Made by a program: the position numbers and the translations under genes. Positions 42,835-53,987 of a DNA stretch of 64,000 nucleotides are shown here, one piece after another (the first letter of the stretch is position 1; each line of letters starts with the position of its first letter). The stretch lies in NCBI RefSeq assembly GCF_020297365.1, contig NZ_JAIXIG010000008.1:1-64000 (forward strand). Reading direction: 5' to 3'. The notes below the pieces were generated by a model. It was not told the origin of the DNA, ran no database searches, and was given only the letters and a program-made list of their open reading frames with translations. Source of the stretch: Curtobacterium oceanosedimentum (lineage in GTDB: Bacteria > Actinomycetota > Actinomycetes > Actinomycetales > Microbacteriaceae).

Positions 42835-43931
42835 GCCGGACCGGTCCCGAAGAGCAGCCCGAGCCCGTACGTCACGGCCGCCGCGCCGAACCCGATGGCG
42901 AGCTGCCGGAACGCCCGCCTGCCCGGGGACGCCCCGCTGAGCACCCCGACGACGGCACCGGTGCCGAGCAGGGCGACGCCCACCAACCCGCCCGCGACGG
43001 CGATCGCCGGCAGCCCCTGCATGCCGAGCAGGAACGGCAGCACCGGGATGACCGCGCCGGACGCGAAGAAGCAGAAGCTCGACACCGCGGCGCTGAGTCC
43101 GGTACCCACGGCCTCGTGGTCGTCGCCGACCGGTGTCGACCCGGTCGCGGGACGCCGTTCACCGATGCCGGACAACACCTCGGCGGCGTGGGCGGTCGCC
43201 TCGTCCTCGCTCATCCCGCGCGCCCGGTAGACGAGCGCGAGCTCGTTCGCGTCGACGTCCAGGTCCGACACGGCGTCCCGTGCCTCGGGGTGCGGCGCCG
43301 ACGCCTCGAGCAGTTCGCGCTGCGACCGCACGGACACGTACTCCCCCGCACCCATCGAGAGCGCTCCCGCGAGCAGGCCGGCCACGCCGCTCAGCAGGAC
43401 GACGTGTCGGTCCGCCCCGGACGCACTGATGCCGATGATGAGCGCCAGGTTCGACACCAATCCGTCGTTCGCCCCGAAGACCGCCGCGCGGAAGGTGCCG
43501 GACAGCCGCATGCGCCCGCGGTTCGCGAGCCCCCGGACGACCTCGCCGTGGATGCGTTCGTCGGCCGCCATCCGGGCGGTGGCATCGGCGTCGTCGGCGT
43601 AGGGCGAGCGGTCCTCGGCACGCTGCATGAGCGCGAGGACGAAGACCGACCCGAACCGCTTCGCCAGGGCGGCGAGCACCCGCGTCCGCAGGCTCCCCCG
43701 CTGCGGCCGTCCGACCTCGTCGCCGAGCAGGTCGATCCAGTGCTCGGCGTGACGCCCCTCGGCCTCGGCCAGGGCGGCGAGGATCGCGCGCTCCTCGCCG
43801 GAACGGCGGGCCGCCAGGTTGCGGTACACCGCGGCCTCGGCGCGCTCGTCGGCCAGGTAGCGCCGCCAGCGGCGGACATCGGCCGCGGTGGGTGGGGACA
43901 CGGTGTCGTCCTGGAGGCTCACACCAGCCAT
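42831..43931 (-). CDS. Ferritin-like (rubrerythrin)/VIT1 fusion, iron or manganese transporter-like
   Basis: 366 residues. Residues about 20-140 are a ferritin-like four-helix domain with E and E..H motifs (RYLADERAEAAVYRNLA, EAEGRHAEHW, AADERIHGEVV). Residues about 155-365 are a VIT1/CCC1 membrane domain starting FRAAVFGANDGLVSNLALI and with LSMGAGEYVSVRSQREL. VIT1-type proteins export Fe(II) or Mn(II) from the cytoplasm; the fused ferritin-like domain probably senses or holds the metal. ATG at 43931 (MAGVSLQDD) chosen; the upstream open frame is in a repeat-rich GC tract. It faces and slightly overlaps the DUF308 gene. Confidence 0.87.
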   Translation of the reverse strand: MAGVSLQDDTVSPPTAADVRRWRRYLADERAEAAVYRNLAARRSGEERAILAALAEAEGRHAEHWIDLLGDEVGRPQRGSLRTRVLAALAKRFGSVFVLALMQRAEDRSPYADDADATARMAADERIHGEVVRGLANRGRMRLSGTFRAAVFGANDGLVSNLALIIGISASGADRHVVLLSGVAGLLAGALSMGAGEYVSVRSQRELLEASAPHPEARDAVSDLDVDANELALVYRARGMSEDEATAHAAEVLSGIGERRPATGSTPVGDDHEAVGTGLSAAVSSFCFFASGAVIPVLPFLLGMQGLPAIAVAGGLVGVALLGTGAVVGVLSGASPGRRAFRQLAIGFGAAAVTYGLGLLFGTGPA

Positions 43932-44028
43932 CCTGCCCGCTCGCGCGGCCGTCCGGGCGCGTCTGCCGCGGGGCGGGAGCCCCGGGCACGCGGGGCGCGC
44001 GTCCGCGCACGGAGCGCCGGCGCGCGAG

Positions 44029-44090
44029 CGCGCCCCGCTGCGGTCGTCGCGCCCCGGCACACCGGGGCGCGATGACCGCAGCGGGGCGCG
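44029..44090. repeat. 62-bp inverted repeat with 29-base arms
   Basis: Left arm begins CGCGCCCCGCTGCGGTCGTC and right arm mirrors it with one mismatch around loop CACA. It lies between the VIT1-fusion start and the pyk 3' end and would form a very stable hairpin. It is not of the GGGAGGC family. Confidence 0.65.
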
Positions 44091-44134
44091 GAGCGGCGCA
44101 GGCGCGGCGGCGCGGAGCGGCACAGGCGCGGCGC
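44087..44134. repeat. 24-bp tandem duplication
   Basis: Two adjacent copies starting CGCGGAGCGGC(G/A)CAGGCGCG (44087-44110 and 44111-44134), differing at two bases, directly after the long inverted repeat. Confidence 0.6.
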
Positions 44135-44164
44135 CGCGCGAGGTGGACGCGACAGGGCGCGGAC

Positions 44165-44203
44165 CGGAGGCGGTCGGTGCAGCTGCACCGGGCCTCCCGT
44201 CCG
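44165..44203 (-). terminator. Degenerate GGAGGC-family palindrome after pyk
   Basis: Centre GGTGCAGCTGCACC is perfect over 14 bases; the outer GGAGGC/GCCTCC parts pair imperfectly. It lies 28 bases beyond the pyk stop. Confidence 0.5.
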
Positions 44204-44230
44204 CGCCCTGGTGGCGACGGATCCCGCGGA

Positions 44231-45676
44231 TCAGTCCCGGACGTACGCCGGGGCGGCCTCGGCGTGGGCGTCGCCCACGCGGTGCACGCGGAGGTCGTTC
44301 GTCGAGCCCTCGATGCCAGGAGGGGACCCGGCCGTCACGATGACGCGATCGCCGGGGGCGGCCAGGCCGTTCTCGAGGAGGACGTCGTCGACCTGCGAGA
44401 AGAGCTCGTCGGTGTGGGTCTTCCGCTCGACCAGGAACGAACGGACGCCCCAGGTCAGGGCCATCCGTCGGCGCGTCGCCTCGTTCGGCGTGAAGGCGAT
44501 GATCGGCAGGCCGTGGCGCAGGCGCGACATGCGGCGTGCGGAGTCGCCCGACTCGGTGAAGACGCAGAGGTACGACGCCTCGGTGAACTCGGCGATCTCG
44601 ACGGCGGCGAGGGTGATCGCACCGCCGAGCGTGCGCGGCTTGGTGCCGAGCGGGGCGATGCGCTCGAGGCCGTGGTCCTCGGTGGACTCGACGATGCGCG
44701 CCATGGTGCGGACGGTCTGCACCGGGTACTCGCCGACGCTCGTCTCGCCGGACAGCATGACCGCGTCGGCGCCGTCGAGGACGGCGTTGGCGACGTCGGA
44801 GGTCTCGGCGCGGGTCGGGATCGGCGACGAGATCATCGACTCGAGCATCTGCGTCGCGACGATGACCGGCTTCGCCATGCGGCGGGACAGCTCGACGGCG
44901 CGCTTCTGCACGATCGGCACCGCCTCGAGCGGGAGCTCGACACCGAGGTCGCCGCGGGCGACCATGATGCTGTCGAAGGCGTCGATGATCTCCTCGAGGG
45001 CGTCGACGGCCTGCGGCTTCTCGACCTTGGCGATGACGGGCAGGCGCTTGCCCTCCTCGTCCATGATCTCGTGGGCGCGGTCGACGTCGGCGGCGTTCCG
45101 CACGAACGACAGCGCGATGAGGTCGGCGCCCTGGCGGATGGCCCAGCGCAGGTCCGCCTCGTCCTTCTCGCTCAGCGCGGGGACATTGACGGCGACGCCG
45201 GGCAGGTTGATGCCCTTGTTGTTCGACACCGTGCCGGCGACGACGACCTCGGTCCGGACGCGCACGCCGTCGGTGTCGAGGACGCGGAGTCGCACGCGGC
45301 CGTCGTCGATGAGGAGCGGGTCGCCGGGCTTGACGTCCTGCGGCAGGCCCTTGAAGGTCGTGCCGCAGATCTCCTTCGAGCCGGGGACGTCCTCGGTCGT
45401 GATGGTGAAGACGTCACCCACGGCGAGGTCGTGCGGGCCGTCGGCGAACTTGGCCAGACGGATCTTCGGACCCTGCAGGTCGACGAGGATCGCGACGGGC
45501 TTGCCGAGCTCCTCGGCGGCACGGCGGACGTTCACGTAGTTGGCCTCGTGGACGCTGTAGTCACCGTGGCTGAGGTTGAGGCGGGCGACGTCGACGCCCG
45601 CTTCGATGATCTCCTTGACGGTCTCGTAGTCCGACGTTGCCGGTCCGAGCGTCGAAACGATCTTTGCGCGTCTCAA
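44231..45676 (-). CDS. pyk: Pyruvate kinase
   Basis: 481 residues. N-terminal RRAKIVSTLGPAT (2-14), the catalytic-loop stretch IMVARGDLGVELPLEAVP and TQMLESMI with the K+/Mg site context are intact. It makes pyruvate and ATP from phosphoenolpyruvate, linking to the glycolytic genes earlier in the window. The start appears to be TTG, with AAGGAA a few bases upstream. It lies downstream of gltBD on the same strand, but the strong hairpin at 45741-45780 separates them. Confidence 0.96.
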   Translation of the reverse strand: MRRAKIVSTLGPATSDYETVKEIIEAGVDVARLNLSHGDYSVHEANYVNVRRAAEELGKPVAILVDLQGPKIRLAKFADGPHDLAVGDVFTITTEDVPGSKEICGTTFKGLPQDVKPGDPLLIDDGRVRLRVLDTDGVRVRTEVVVAGTVSNNKGINLPGVAVNVPALSEKDEADLRWAIRQGADLIALSFVRNAADVDRAHEIMDEEGKRLPVIAKVEKPQAVDALEEIIDAFDSIMVARGDLGVELPLEAVPIVQKRAVELSRRMAKPVIVATQMLESMISSPIPTRAETSDVANAVLDGADAVMLSGETSVGEYPVQTVRTMARIVESTEDHGLERIAPLGTKPRTLGGAITLAAVEIAEFTEASYLCVFTESGDSARRMSRLRHGLPIIAFTPNEATRRRMALTWGVRSFLVERKTHTDELFSQVDDVLLENGLAAPGDRVIVTAGSPPGIEGSTNDLRVHRVGDAHAEAAPAYVRD

Positions 45677-45740
45677 TGGATTCCTTCGTGGTGGTGGATG
45701 GAGCCTGGGGTTTCCGCGCCGTGGGGCTGCGCGGAACGCA

Positions 45741-45780
45741 GTGAGGCCACCAGCACCTTACCGAGTGCTGGTGGCCTCAC
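45741..45780 (-). terminator. gltBD terminator hairpin
   Basis: Perfect 16-base arms GTGAGGCCACCAGCAC and GTGCTGGTGGCCTCAC around an 8-base loop, 40 bases beyond the gltD stop. Confidence 0.72.
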
Positions 45781-45820
45781 GCTCACGGCTGGGTGAGCAT
45801 CTGGTGGTGACCGGTCGACA

Positions 45821-47278
45821 TCAGACCGAGATCGCCCGGTCGGTCGCCTTGACCGGTGCCGGCAGGATCGTGGAGCCCTCGAGGTACTCGTCGACCTGGG
45901 CCGCGGCGGCACGGCCCTCGGCGATCGCCCACACGATGAGCGACTGCCCGCGACCGGCGTCACCGGCGACGAACACGCCGGCCTCGTTGGTCGCGTAGTC
46001 GGCACGGCGGTCGAGCGCCCCGGAGGCCGTGGTCGGCAGTCCGAGCTGCGGCTCGATGGTGTCGGACTCGGGTCCGGTGAACCCCATCGCGACGAGCACG
46101 AGGTCGGCGGGGATCTCGCGCTCCGTGCCGGCCTTCGGGACGCGTCGCCCGTCGAGGTACTCGGTCTCGGCGACCCGCAGCGCGCGGACCTCGCCCGCCG
46201 GGTTCGCCAGGAACTCGACCGTGGAGGCGAGGAAGTGCCGCTCGCCGCCCTCCTCGTGAGCGCTCGTGACCTCGAACACCGTCGGGAACATCGGCCACGG
46301 CTGGTCCGAGGGACGCTCGAGCGGCGGCTGCTTGCCGATCGCCAGGTTCGTCACGCTCAGCGCGCCCTGGCGGTGCGCCGTGCCGATGCAGTCGGCGCCG
46401 GTGTCGCCGCCGCCGATGACGACGACGTGCTTGCCCTCGGCGGTGATCTGGTTGTCGACCGTCGTGCCGGCGTTCGCCTTGTTCTGCTGGACGAGGTAGT
46501 CCATCGCGAAGTGCACGCCCTCGAGGTCGCGCCCCGGGATCGGCAGGTCGCGCGGCACGGTGGCACCGGTGGCGACCACGACCGCGTCGTAGCGCGACTT
46601 CAGGTCGTCCCAGGTGATGTCCTTGCCGATCTCGACGCCGGCGCGGAACCGCGTGCCCTCGGCCTGCATCTGGGCGAGGCGCGCGTCGATCTGGCGCTTC
46701 TCCATCTTGAAGTCCGGGATGCCGTAGCGGAGCAGACCGCCGATGCGGTCGTCGCGCTCGTAGACGGCGACCGTGTGCCCGGCGCGCGTGAGCTGCTGCG
46801 CGGCGGCCAGGCCGGCCGGGCCGGACCCGACGACGGCGACGGTCTTGCCGGTCAGTCGCTCCGGCGGGTGCGGGGTGACCCACCCGTTCTGGAACGCCTG
46901 GTCGATGATCGAGACCTCGACCTGCTTGATGGTCACCGGGGGCTGGTTGATGCCGAGCACGCACGACGACTCGCACGGTGCCGGGCAGAGCCGACCGGTG
47001 AACTCCGGGAAGTTGTTCGTCTCGTGCAGCCGCTCGATGGCCTGGCGGCCCTCGCCGCGCCACGTCAGGTCGTTCCACTCCGGGATGAGGTTGCCGAGCG
47101 GGCAGCCCTGGTGGCAGAACGGCACGCCGCAGTCCATGCAGCGGCCGGCCTGGCGCTTGAGGACACCGGACTCCTGCTGCTCGTAGACCTCTTTCCAGTC
47201 CATGAGCCGCACGGGCACGGGCCGCCGCGGCGGGAGTTCGCGTTCCTGGACCTTGAGGAAGCCCTTCGGGTCAGCCAA
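45821..47278 (-). CDS. gltD: Glutamate synthase (NADPH) small subunit
   Basis: 485 residues. N-terminal Fe-S cysteine clusters [17 protein letters not shown] (about 42-58) and CPAPCESSC (about 97-105), FAD motif [15 protein letters not shown] (about 149-163) and NADPH motif [14 protein letters not shown]. It passes NADPH electrons to GltB. TTG start; the first codons overlap the gltB end by 8 bases, so expression is coupled. Confidence 0.96.
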   Translation of the reverse strand: MADPKGFLKVQERELPPRRPVPVRLMDWKEVYEQQESGVLKRQAGRCMDCGVPFCHQGCPLGNLIPEWNDLTWRGEGRQAIERLHETNNFPEFTGRLCPAPCESSCVLGINQPPVTIKQVEVSIIDQAFQNGWVTPHPPERLTGKTVAVVGSGPAGLAAAQQLTRAGHTVAVYERDDRIGGLLRYGIPDFKMEKRQIDARLAQMQAEGTRFRAGVEIGKDITWDDLKSRYDAVVVATGATVPRDLPIPGRDLEGVHFAMDYLVQQNKANAGTTVDNQITAEGKHVVVIGGGDTGADCIGTAHRQGALSVTNLAIGKQPPLERPSDQPWPMFPTVFEVTSAHEEGGERHFLASTVEFLANPAGEVRALRVAETEYLDGRRVPKAGTEREIPADLVLVAMGFTGPESDTIEPQLGLPTTASGALDRRADYATNEAGVFVAGDAGRGQSLIVWAIAEGRAAAAQVDEYLEGSTILPAPVKATDRAISV

Positions 47279-50200
47279 CTGTTACCTCCAAGATGCGGTT
47301 CCAGACGACGTCGCCGTCGGGGTCGAGCCCCTCGTCGACGGCCTGCTTGCGGGTCTCGAGCACCGCCGCGTAGTCACGCGGCAGCACCTTGACGAAGTCG
47401 CTCAGGTCCCCGGACGCGAGCAGGTCGGACGCCAGGGTCGACCCGGTCTCGTCGGCGTGCCGGGTGAGCAGGTCGGTGACGATCGCGACGTCGGCGCTGT
47501 CGAGCGCCTCGAGTCGCAGCTCGCCGGAGGCCAGCGCGTCGGTGTTGACGTGCTCCTCGCGCAGGCCGCGGACGTACGCCGTGCCCCCGGACATGCCCGC
47601 ACCGAGGTTCCGGCCGGTCTCGCCGAGCACGAGCGCGAGCCCGCCCGTCATGTACTCGAGCGCGTGGTCGCCGACGCCCTCGACGACGGCGGTGGCACCG
47701 GAGTTGCGGACCAGGAAGCGCTCCCCCACGATGCCCCGGATGAACATGGTGCCCTGGGTCGCGCCGTAGCCGATCACGTTGCCCGCGATCACGTTCTGCG
47801 CCGGGTCGAAGCCGGACTCGGCGTCCGGGCGCACGACGATCTGCCCGCCGGACAGCCCCTTGCCGACGTAGTCGTTGCTGTCGCCGATGAGCCGCAGCGT
47901 GATCCCCGCCGGCAGGAACGCGCCGAGCGACTGCCCGGCGGACCCGCGCAGCGTGACGTCGATCGAGCCGTTGGGCAGCCCGTGTTCGCCGTGCCGCAGC
48001 GTGACGTGGTGGCCCAGCATGGTGCCGACGGCCCGCTCGGTGTTGCGGATCGGCAGGTCCAGCGTGATCGAACCACCGTGCTCGAGGACGTCGGCGGTCT
48101 GCTGGATGAGCTGCACGTCGAAGTGCTCGTCGAGTTCGTGGTCCTGCTCGCGGTGGTGGCGGCGGGGTTCGGCGTCGTCGAAGTCCGGCCCCGTGAGCAC
48201 CGGGCCCAGGTCGAGCCCGGACGCCTTCCAGTGCTCGACGGCGCGGTCGACGTCGAGTGCCTGCGTCTGCCCGATCGCCTCGTCCAGGCTGCGGAAGCCG
48301 AGCTCGGCGAGGAGCTCGCGGACCTCTTGCGCGATGAACTCGAAGAAGTTCACGACGAACTCCGGCTTGCCGGTGAACCGTTTGCGCAGCTCCGGGTTCT
48401 GCGTCGCGACCCCGACGGGGCAGGTGTCCAAGTGGCAGACCCGCATGAGGATGCAGCCCTCGACGACGAGCGGAGCGGTGGCGAAGCCGTACTCCTCGGC
48501 GCCGAGCAGGGCGGCCACGACGACGTCGCGGCCGGTCTTCATCTGCCCGTCCACCTGCACGACGACGCGGTCGCGCATGCCGTTCAGCATGAGCGTCTGC
48601 TGCGTCTCGGCGAGCCCGATCTCCCACGGGGTTCCGGCGTGCTTGAGCGAGTTCAAGGGGCTCGCACCCGTGCCGCCGTCGTGGCCGGAGACGAGCACGA
48701 CGTCGGCCAGGGCCTTCGTCACCCCGGCAGCGACCGCGCCGATGCCGGACTGGCTGACGAGCTTGACGTGCACGCGGGCGGCCGGGTTGGCGCGCTTGAC
48801 GTCGAAGATCAGCTGCTTGAGGTCCTCGATGGAGTAGATGTCGTGGTGCGGCGGCGGCGAGATGAGCCCGACACCGGCCGTCGCGTGCCGCGTCCGCGCC
48901 ACCCAGGGGTAGACCTTCTGCGGGGGCAGCTGCCCGCCCTCGCCGGGCTTCGCACCCTGCGCCATCTTCAGCTGGATGTCGGTCGCGTGCGTCAGGTACA
49001 TGCTCGTCACGCCGAACCGGCCGGACGCCACCTGCTTGATGGCGCTGCGACGCTCCGGGTCGAGCAGGCGGTCGACGTCCTCGCCGCCCTCGCCCGTGTT
49101 CGACCGGCCGCCCAGCCGGTTCATCGCGATGGCCAGGGTCTCGTGGGCTTCCTGCGAGATCGAGCCGTACGACATCGCGCCGGTGTTGAACCGCTTGACG
49201 ATCGACTCGATCGGCTCGACCTCGTCGAGCGCGACCGGCTGCCGGGCACCCTGCTTGAAGCGGAAGAGCCCGCGCAGGGTCATGAGCTCCTCGGACTGGT
49301 CGTCCACGGCGCTCGAGTACTCGCGGAAGATGTCGTACCGGCGGGCACGGGTGGCGTGCTGCAGGCGGAACACCGTGTCCGGGTTGAACAGGTGCGGCGG
49401 GCCCTGGCGGCGCCACTGGTACTCGCCACCGATCTGCAGGCGCTCGTGCGAGAGCACCGCGCCGTCCTGCGGGTACGCCTGCGCGTGCCGCTCGGCGTTC
49501 TCCTTCGCGATGACGTCGATGTCGACGCCGCCCAGGATCGACGAGGTGCCGGTGAAGTACTTGTCGACGAACTCCTGGCTGAGCCCGACCGCCTCGAACG
49601 CCTGGGCACCGGCGTAGCTCGACACCGTCGAGATGCCCATCTTCGACATGATCTTCAGCACGCCCTTGCCGAGCGCCTTGATGACGTTCTTGACGGCCTG
49701 CTCGGGGGTGATGCCCGGGATCATGCCGGCCCGGACGAGGTTCTCGCAGGTCTCCATCGCGAGGTACGGGTTGATCGCCGATGCGCCGTACCCGATGAGC
49801 GTCGCCACGTGGTGGACCTCGCGGACGTCACCGGCCTCGACGATGAGCCCGACCTTCATGCGCTGCTCGGTACGGATGAGGTGGTGGTGCACGGCGGCGA
49901 GCAGCAACAGGCTCGGCACGGGCGCCTGCTCGGCGTTGCCGTCGCGGTCGGACAGCACGATGAACTGCTTGCCCGACTCGATCGCCGCGTCGACCTCGTC
50001 GCAGACGGCGGCGATGCGCTTCTGCATCGCCTTCTTGCCGGCGTCGACGCGGTACAGGCCCCGGATCGTCACGGTGAGGTGGCGGCCGGTCGCCGACTCG
50101 TAGTGCTGGATCTTGGCGAGCTGGTCGTTGTCGATGACCGGGAAGTCCAGCACGATCTGCTCGGCGTGCTCGGGCCCCGCGGACAGCAGGTTGCGCTCCG

Positions 50201-51875
50201 GCCCGAGGCCGAGCCCCATCGACGTGATGACCTGCTCGCGGATCGAGTCGAGCGGCGGGTTGGTGACCTGGGCGAACTGCTGGGTGAAGTAGTCGAACAG
50301 CAGGCGCGGGCGCTGCGACAGCACCGCGATCGGGGTGTCCGACCCCATCGCGCCGAGCGGCTCCGCGCCGGCGGCTGCCATCGGGCGCAGCAGGATCCGG
50401 ACCTCTTCCTCGGTGTACCCGAACGCGCGCTGGCGACGGGTGACCGAGGCCGGGGTGTGCACGATGTGCTCGCGCTCCGGCAGGTCGTTCAGGTTGATCC
50501 GGCCGGCCTCGAGCCACTCCGCCCAGGGACCGGACGTCGCGAGGCCGCGCTTGACCTCGTCGTCCTCGATGATGCGGCCGGCCTCGGTGTCGACCAGGAA
50601 CATCCGGCCGGGGCGCAGGCGGCCCTTGCGGACGACCTTCGCCGCGGGGACGTCGATGACCCCGGTCTCGGAGCCCATCACGATGAGCCCGTCGTCGGTG
50701 ACCAGGAAGCGGCCGGGGCGGAGCCCGTTGCGGTCGAGCGTCGCGCCGACCAGGGCGCCGTCGGTGAAGGTGATCGCGGCGGGGCCGTCCCACGGCTCCA
50801 TGAGCATCGAGTGGTACTCGTAGAAGGCCCGCAGGTCCGGGTCCATGCCGACCTGGTTCTCCCACGCCTCCGGCACCATCATCGATACGGCGTGCGGCAG
50901 CGAGCGTCCGGTCAGCGTGAGCAGCTCGAGGGTCTCGTCGAACGAAGCCGAGTCGCTGGCGCCGGGGCTGACGATCGGCAGCAGCGGCGCCATGTCCCCG
51001 AGCAGTTCGCTCTCGAGCTGCGACTGGCGGGCACGCATCCAGTTGCGGTTGCCCCGCACGGTGTTGATCTCGCCGTTGTGCGCGATCGTCCGGAACGGCT
51101 GCGCGAGCGGCCACGACGGGAACGTGTTGGTGGAGTAGCGCGAGTGGACGATGGCGAGCTTCGACGCGAAGCGCTCGTCGCTGAGGTCGGGGTAGAAGGG
51201 CTCGAGCTGCAGCGTCGTGACCATGCCCTTGTAGACCATGGTGCGGCTCGACAGCGACATGAAGTACAGGTCGTTGTCGTGCTCGGCGCGCTTGCGGAGC
51301 CGGAAGGCCTGGCGGTCGAGGGCGATGCCGCTCCACGACGCACCGTGCACGTCGTGCCGGATCGAGGCGACGAAGAGCTGCTCGAAGGCGGGCATCGCCG
51401 CCCGGGCCAGGGTGCCGAGCTCCTCGGGGCGCACCGGCACCTCGCGCCACCCGAGCACCTTCAGGCCCTCTTCGCGCGCGAGCCGCTCGACGGCGCCCTT
51501 GACGGCGTGCCGGGCGTCCTCGTCGACGGGCAGGTAGGCCGTGCCGACCGCGTACTCCCCCGCCTGGGGCAGGTCGAACGGCACGACGGCCCGCAGGAAC
51601 GCGTCGGGCACCTGGCACAGGATGCCGGCGCCGTCACCCGTACCGGCGTCGGAGCCGACGGCACCGCGGTGCTCGAGGTTCCGCAGCGCGCCGAGCGCCG
51701 CGTCGACGATGTCGTGGCCGGGCGTCCCGCGCAGGGTCGCCACCATCGCGAGACCGCACGCGTCCTTCTCGTTCGCCGGGTCGTACGCGCCGGTGGCGTC
51801 GGGCACCGCCGAGAACCGTCGGTGCGGCGGCACGAGCATCGTCGGTGCCGAGGGCTGGGTTGGCTGGAGCGCCAT
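47271..51875 (-). CDS. gltB: Glutamate synthase (NADPH) large subunit
   Basis: 1534 residues. Residues 1-39 are a propeptide; C40 in [14 protein letters not shown] is the expected N-terminal nucleophile of the glutaminase domain after processing. Later parts hold the central domain, the FMN synthase domain ([29 protein letters not shown]) with the 3Fe-4S cysteines in [16 protein letters not shown], and the C-terminal beta-helix domain ([17 protein letters not shown]). It makes glutamate from glutamine and 2-oxoglutarate, feeding the his and trp pathways nearby. ATG at 51875. The 222 bases upstream hold no gene; they include CTGGTG-type short repeats but no clear promoter. Confidence 0.97.
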   Translation of the reverse strand: MALQPTQPSAPTMLVPPHRRFSAVPDATGAYDPANEKDACGLAMVATLRGTPGHDIVDAALGALRNLEHRGAVGSDAGTGDGAGILCQVPDAFLRAVVPFDLPQAGEYAVGTAYLPVDEDARHAVKGAVERLAREEGLKVLGWREVPVRPEELGTLARAAMPAFEQLFVASIRHDVHGASWSGIALDRQAFRLRKRAEHDNDLYFMSLSSRTMVYKGMVTTLQLEPFYPDLSDERFASKLAIVHSRYSTNTFPSWPLAQPFRTIAHNGEINTVRGNRNWMRARQSQLESELLGDMAPLLPIVSPGASDSASFDETLELLTLTGRSLPHAVSMMVPEAWENQVGMDPDLRAFYEYHSMLMEPWDGPAAITFTDGALVGATLDRNGLRPGRFLVTDDGLIVMGSETGVIDVPAAKVVRKGRLRPGRMFLVDTEAGRIIEDDEVKRGLATSGPWAEWLEAGRINLNDLPEREHIVHTPASVTRRQRAFGYTEEEVRILLRPMAAAGAEPLGAMGSDTPIAVLSQRPRLLFDYFTQQFAQVTNPPLDSIREQVITSMGLGLGPERNLLSAGPEHAEQIVLDFPVIDNDQLAKIQHYESATGRHLTVTIRGLYRVDAGKKAMQKRIAAVCDEVDAAIESGKQFIVLSDRDGNAEQAPVPSLLLLAAVHHHLIRTEQRMKVGLIVEAGDVREVHHVATLIGYGASAINPYLAMETCENLVRAGMIPGITPEQAVKNVIKALGKGVLKIMSKMGISTVSSYAGAQAFEAVGLSQEFVDKYFTGTSSILGGVDIDVIAKENAERHAQAYPQDGAVLSHERLQIGGEYQWRRQGPPHLFNPDTVFRLQHATRARRYDIFREYSSAVDDQSEELMTLRGLFRFKQGARQPVALDEVEPIESIVKRFNTGAMSYGSISQEAHETLAIAMNRLGGRSNTGEGGEDVDRLLDPERRSAIKQVASGRFGVTSMYLTHATDIQLKMAQGAKPGEGGQLPPQKVYPWVARTRHATAGVGLISPPPHHDIYSIEDLKQLIFDVKRANPAARVHVKLVSQSGIGAVAAGVTKALADVVLVSGHDGGTGASPLNSLKHAGTPWEIGLAETQQTLMLNGMRDRVVVQVDGQMKTGRDVVVAALLGAEEYGFATAPLVVEGCILMRVCHLDTCPVGVATQNPELRKRFTGKPEFVVNFFEFIAQEVRELLAELGFRSLDEAIGQTQALDVDRAVEHWKASGLDLGPVLTGPDFDDAEPRRHHREQDHELDEHFDVQLIQQTADVLEHGGSITLDLPIRNTERAVGTMLGHHVTLRHGEHGLPNGSIDVTLRGSAGQSLGAFLPAGITLRLIGDSNDYVGKGLSGGQIVVRPDAESGFDPAQNVIAGNVIGYGATQGTMFIRGIVGERFLVRNSGATAVVEGVGDHALEYMTGGLALVLGETGRNLGAGMSGGTAYVRGLREEHVNTDALASGELRLEALDSADVAIVTDLLTRHADETGSTLASDLLASGDLSDFVKVLPRDYAAVLETRKQAVDEGLDPDGDVVWNRILEVTVG

Positions 51876-52097
51876 GGGGAACCGTCCTCACGAGGAAGTG
51901 GAACAGGGACAGCGGTGGCCCGGTGGTGCGTTCCGCCCGAGCGGGCGGGACTGGTGCCCGTGCCCGCCGGCAACGGTGTGCGCTGCCGGCCGGCGAGGTT
52001 GCGCGGGACCCGCTTGTGGTGGGCCCGGGGTGGTGCTGCTGGTACTGCTGGTGCTGGTGCGGTGACCGCGGGTGGACGGGCTGTGCCGCCGCCGTGG

Positions 52098-53081
52098 CTA
52101 GCGGGTGGTCGTCACCGCGTCGTCGCTCGTGACGGCTGCTGCGTCGTCGTCGTGCTCCGAGAAGGTGTCCTCGGAGTCTACAGCGGACCTCGGACGGGGC
52201 TCGCGACCCGGCAGGTACGGGCTCGGCTCCTTGCCCGTGTGGCGTCGGCTCTGCACCACGAAGATCAGGATGCCGATGAGGATCGCCGCCAGCGCCATCC
52301 AGACGTTCGTGCGGACACCGAAGAAGGTCTCGCTCGTGTCCACGCGGATGGACTCCAGGACCGACCGGCCGACGCCGTACCAGATCAGGTACAGGGCCAG
52401 GACCTTGCCCCACTGCAGCGTGAACCGGCGCGCGAGGAACAGGATCACGACGACGCCGAGCACGTTCCAGAGGATCTCGTACAGGAACGTCGGGTGGAAC
52501 AGCGTGCCCTCGGGCAGCCCCGTCGGGAACGCCGCGTTGGTCGAGTCGATCTCGAGCCCCCACGGCAGGCTCGTCGGCATGCCGAAGAGCTCCTGGTTGA
52601 AGTAGTTGCCCAGGCGACCGAACGCCTGCGCGAGCAGCACGCCGGGCACGACCGCGTCGATGAACGACGTGAAGCGCAGCCCGACCTGGCGGCACCCGAT
52701 CCAGGCGCCGACCGAGCCGAGGATCAGCGCGCCGAAGATCGCGAGCCCGCCCTCCCAGATGTACAGGAAGGACAGCGGGTCGATGCCCGGACCGAAGTAG
52801 TCGGACACGTGCGTGACGACGTGGAAGAGCCGACCGCCGATGATGCCGGCGGGGACGGCCCAGATCGCGATGTCGATGATGATCCAGCGCTCGACGCCCC
52901 GGGCGTTGAGCCGACGGTTCGCGAGCAGCACCGCGGCGACGATCCCGACGAGGATGCAGATCGCGTAGGCGTGGATGCGGAAGTCGAGGGGCAGCGACCA
53001 ACCGAACGCGTCGCGCAACCAGGCGGTGAGGTCGAAGTACTGCCAGGCGGTGCTCGGGCTCGGGATGCTCAGGAGGGGCAT
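52098..53081 (-). CDS. lgt: Prolipoprotein diacylglyceryl transferase
   Basis: 327 residues with seven predicted membrane helices. Family motifs: GGRLFHVVTH (about 57-66), the Lgt signature region AFGRLGNYFNQELFGMPT, and FHPTFLYEILWN. It adds diacylglycerol to lipoprotein precursors at the membrane. After about residue 275 there is a hydrophilic acidic extension (SEDTFSEHDDDAAAV) not needed for catalysis and longer than in E. coli. It follows trpA by 96 bases, a common actinobacterial arrangement. Confidence 0.95.
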   Translation of the reverse strand: MPLLSIPSPSTAWQYFDLTAWLRDAFGWSLPLDFRIHAYAICILVGIVAAVLLANRRLNARGVERWIIIDIAIWAVPAGIIGGRLFHVVTHVSDYFGPGIDPLSFLYIWEGGLAIFGALILGSVGAWIGCRQVGLRFTSFIDAVVPGVLLAQAFGRLGNYFNQELFGMPTSLPWGLEIDSTNAAFPTGLPEGTLFHPTFLYEILWNVLGVVVILFLARRFTLQWGKVLALYLIWYGVGRSVLESIRVDTSETFFGVRTNVWMALAAILIGILIFVVQSRRHTGKEPSPYLPGREPRPRSAVDSEDTFSEHDDDAAAVTSDDAVTTTR

Positions 53082-53177
53082 GGAGGAACGGTCGCCTTTC
53101 GGGACTGACGGGGCGCGGTCGACGTGGCGTCGGACCCGCTCACTGTAGCGCGGGGAACGGGTCCGACAGGAACTGGA

Positions 53178-53987
53178 CTAGCGGCGGCGGGCACCGGTGG
53201 TGAGGTCGGCGGCACGGTCGGCCACGCCCTGCACACCGAGGTCGGCCAGTGCGCGCACGAAGGCCGACCCGACGATGGCGCCGTCGGCGTACTCGAGCAC
53301 CTCGCCGACCTGCTCGGCGGTCGAGATCCCGAGGCCGACGCAGGTGCGCTCGACGCCGGCGTCGCGGAGCCGGGACACCACGGTGCGTGCGGCCGAGTCG
53401 ACGCCCGCGCGGGCACCCGTGACGCCCATCGTGGAGACGGCGTACACGAACCCGCGGCTCGCTTCGACGGCCTGGCGCATCCGGTCGTCCGACGACGACG
53501 GCGCGGCGAGGAACACCCGGTCGAGCCCGGTGCGCTCGGAGGCCTCGGTCCACGCCGTGGCCTCGTCGGGGATGAGGTCCGGCGTGATGAGTCCGGCGGC
53601 CCCCGCGGCGACCAGGTCGTCGGCGAAGCGGTCGACGCCGTAGCGCAGCACCGGGTTCCAGTAGGTCATGACGAGCACCGGGACGTCGGCGCGTTCGGTG
53701 ATCTGCTGCACGGCGTCGAAGACCTGCGCGACACGGAACCCGTTCGCCAGGCTCTCCTCGGCGGCGCGCTGAATGACCGGTCCGTCCATCACGGGGTCGG
53801 AGTACGGCAGGCCGAACTCGATGACGTCGACCCCGTTCTCCGCCAGGGCGACGGCCGCGTCGACGCTGGTCTGCAGGTCCGGGTACCCGGCGGGCAGGTA
53901 GCCGACGACCGCACCGGCGCGCTCGGCGTTGGCGCGGTCGATCGTCGTGGCGACCGAGCGGGGCGTGTTCGTCTCGTCAGTGGTCAC
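53178..53987 (-). CDS. trpA: Tryptophan synthase alpha chain
   Basis: 269 residues, TIM barrel. Catalytic E and D are in [16 protein letters not shown] (about 55-70), and the phosphate-binding [13 protein letters not shown] and [12 protein letters not shown] segments are near the end. It cleaves indole-3-glycerol phosphate to indole, which passes to TrpB. GTG start overlapping the trpB stop (GTGA). Confidence 0.97.
   Translation of the reverse strand: MTTDETNTPRSVATTIDRANAERAGAVVGYLPAGYPDLQTSVDAAVALAENGVDVIEFGLPYSDPVMDGPVIQRAAEESLANGFRVAQVFDAVQQITERADVPVLVMTYWNPVLRYGVDRFADDLVAAGAAGLITPDLIPDEATAWTEASERTGLDRVFLAAPSSSDDRMRQAVEASRGFVYAVSTMGVTGARAGVDSAARTVVSRLRDAGVERTCVGLGISTAEQVGEVLEYADGAIVGSAFVRALADLGVQGVADRAADLTTGARRR

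Noticed and set aside
42094-43931. Genomic island with attachment sites at the tRNA-Leu gene
   Set aside because: No integrase, no direct repeat of the tRNA 3' end, and the neighbouring genes have ordinary composition.
47202-53108. Open frame of nearly 2,000 codons on the plus strand
   Set aside because: Antisense to gltB and lgt, with the same compositional signature as other GC-rich shadows.
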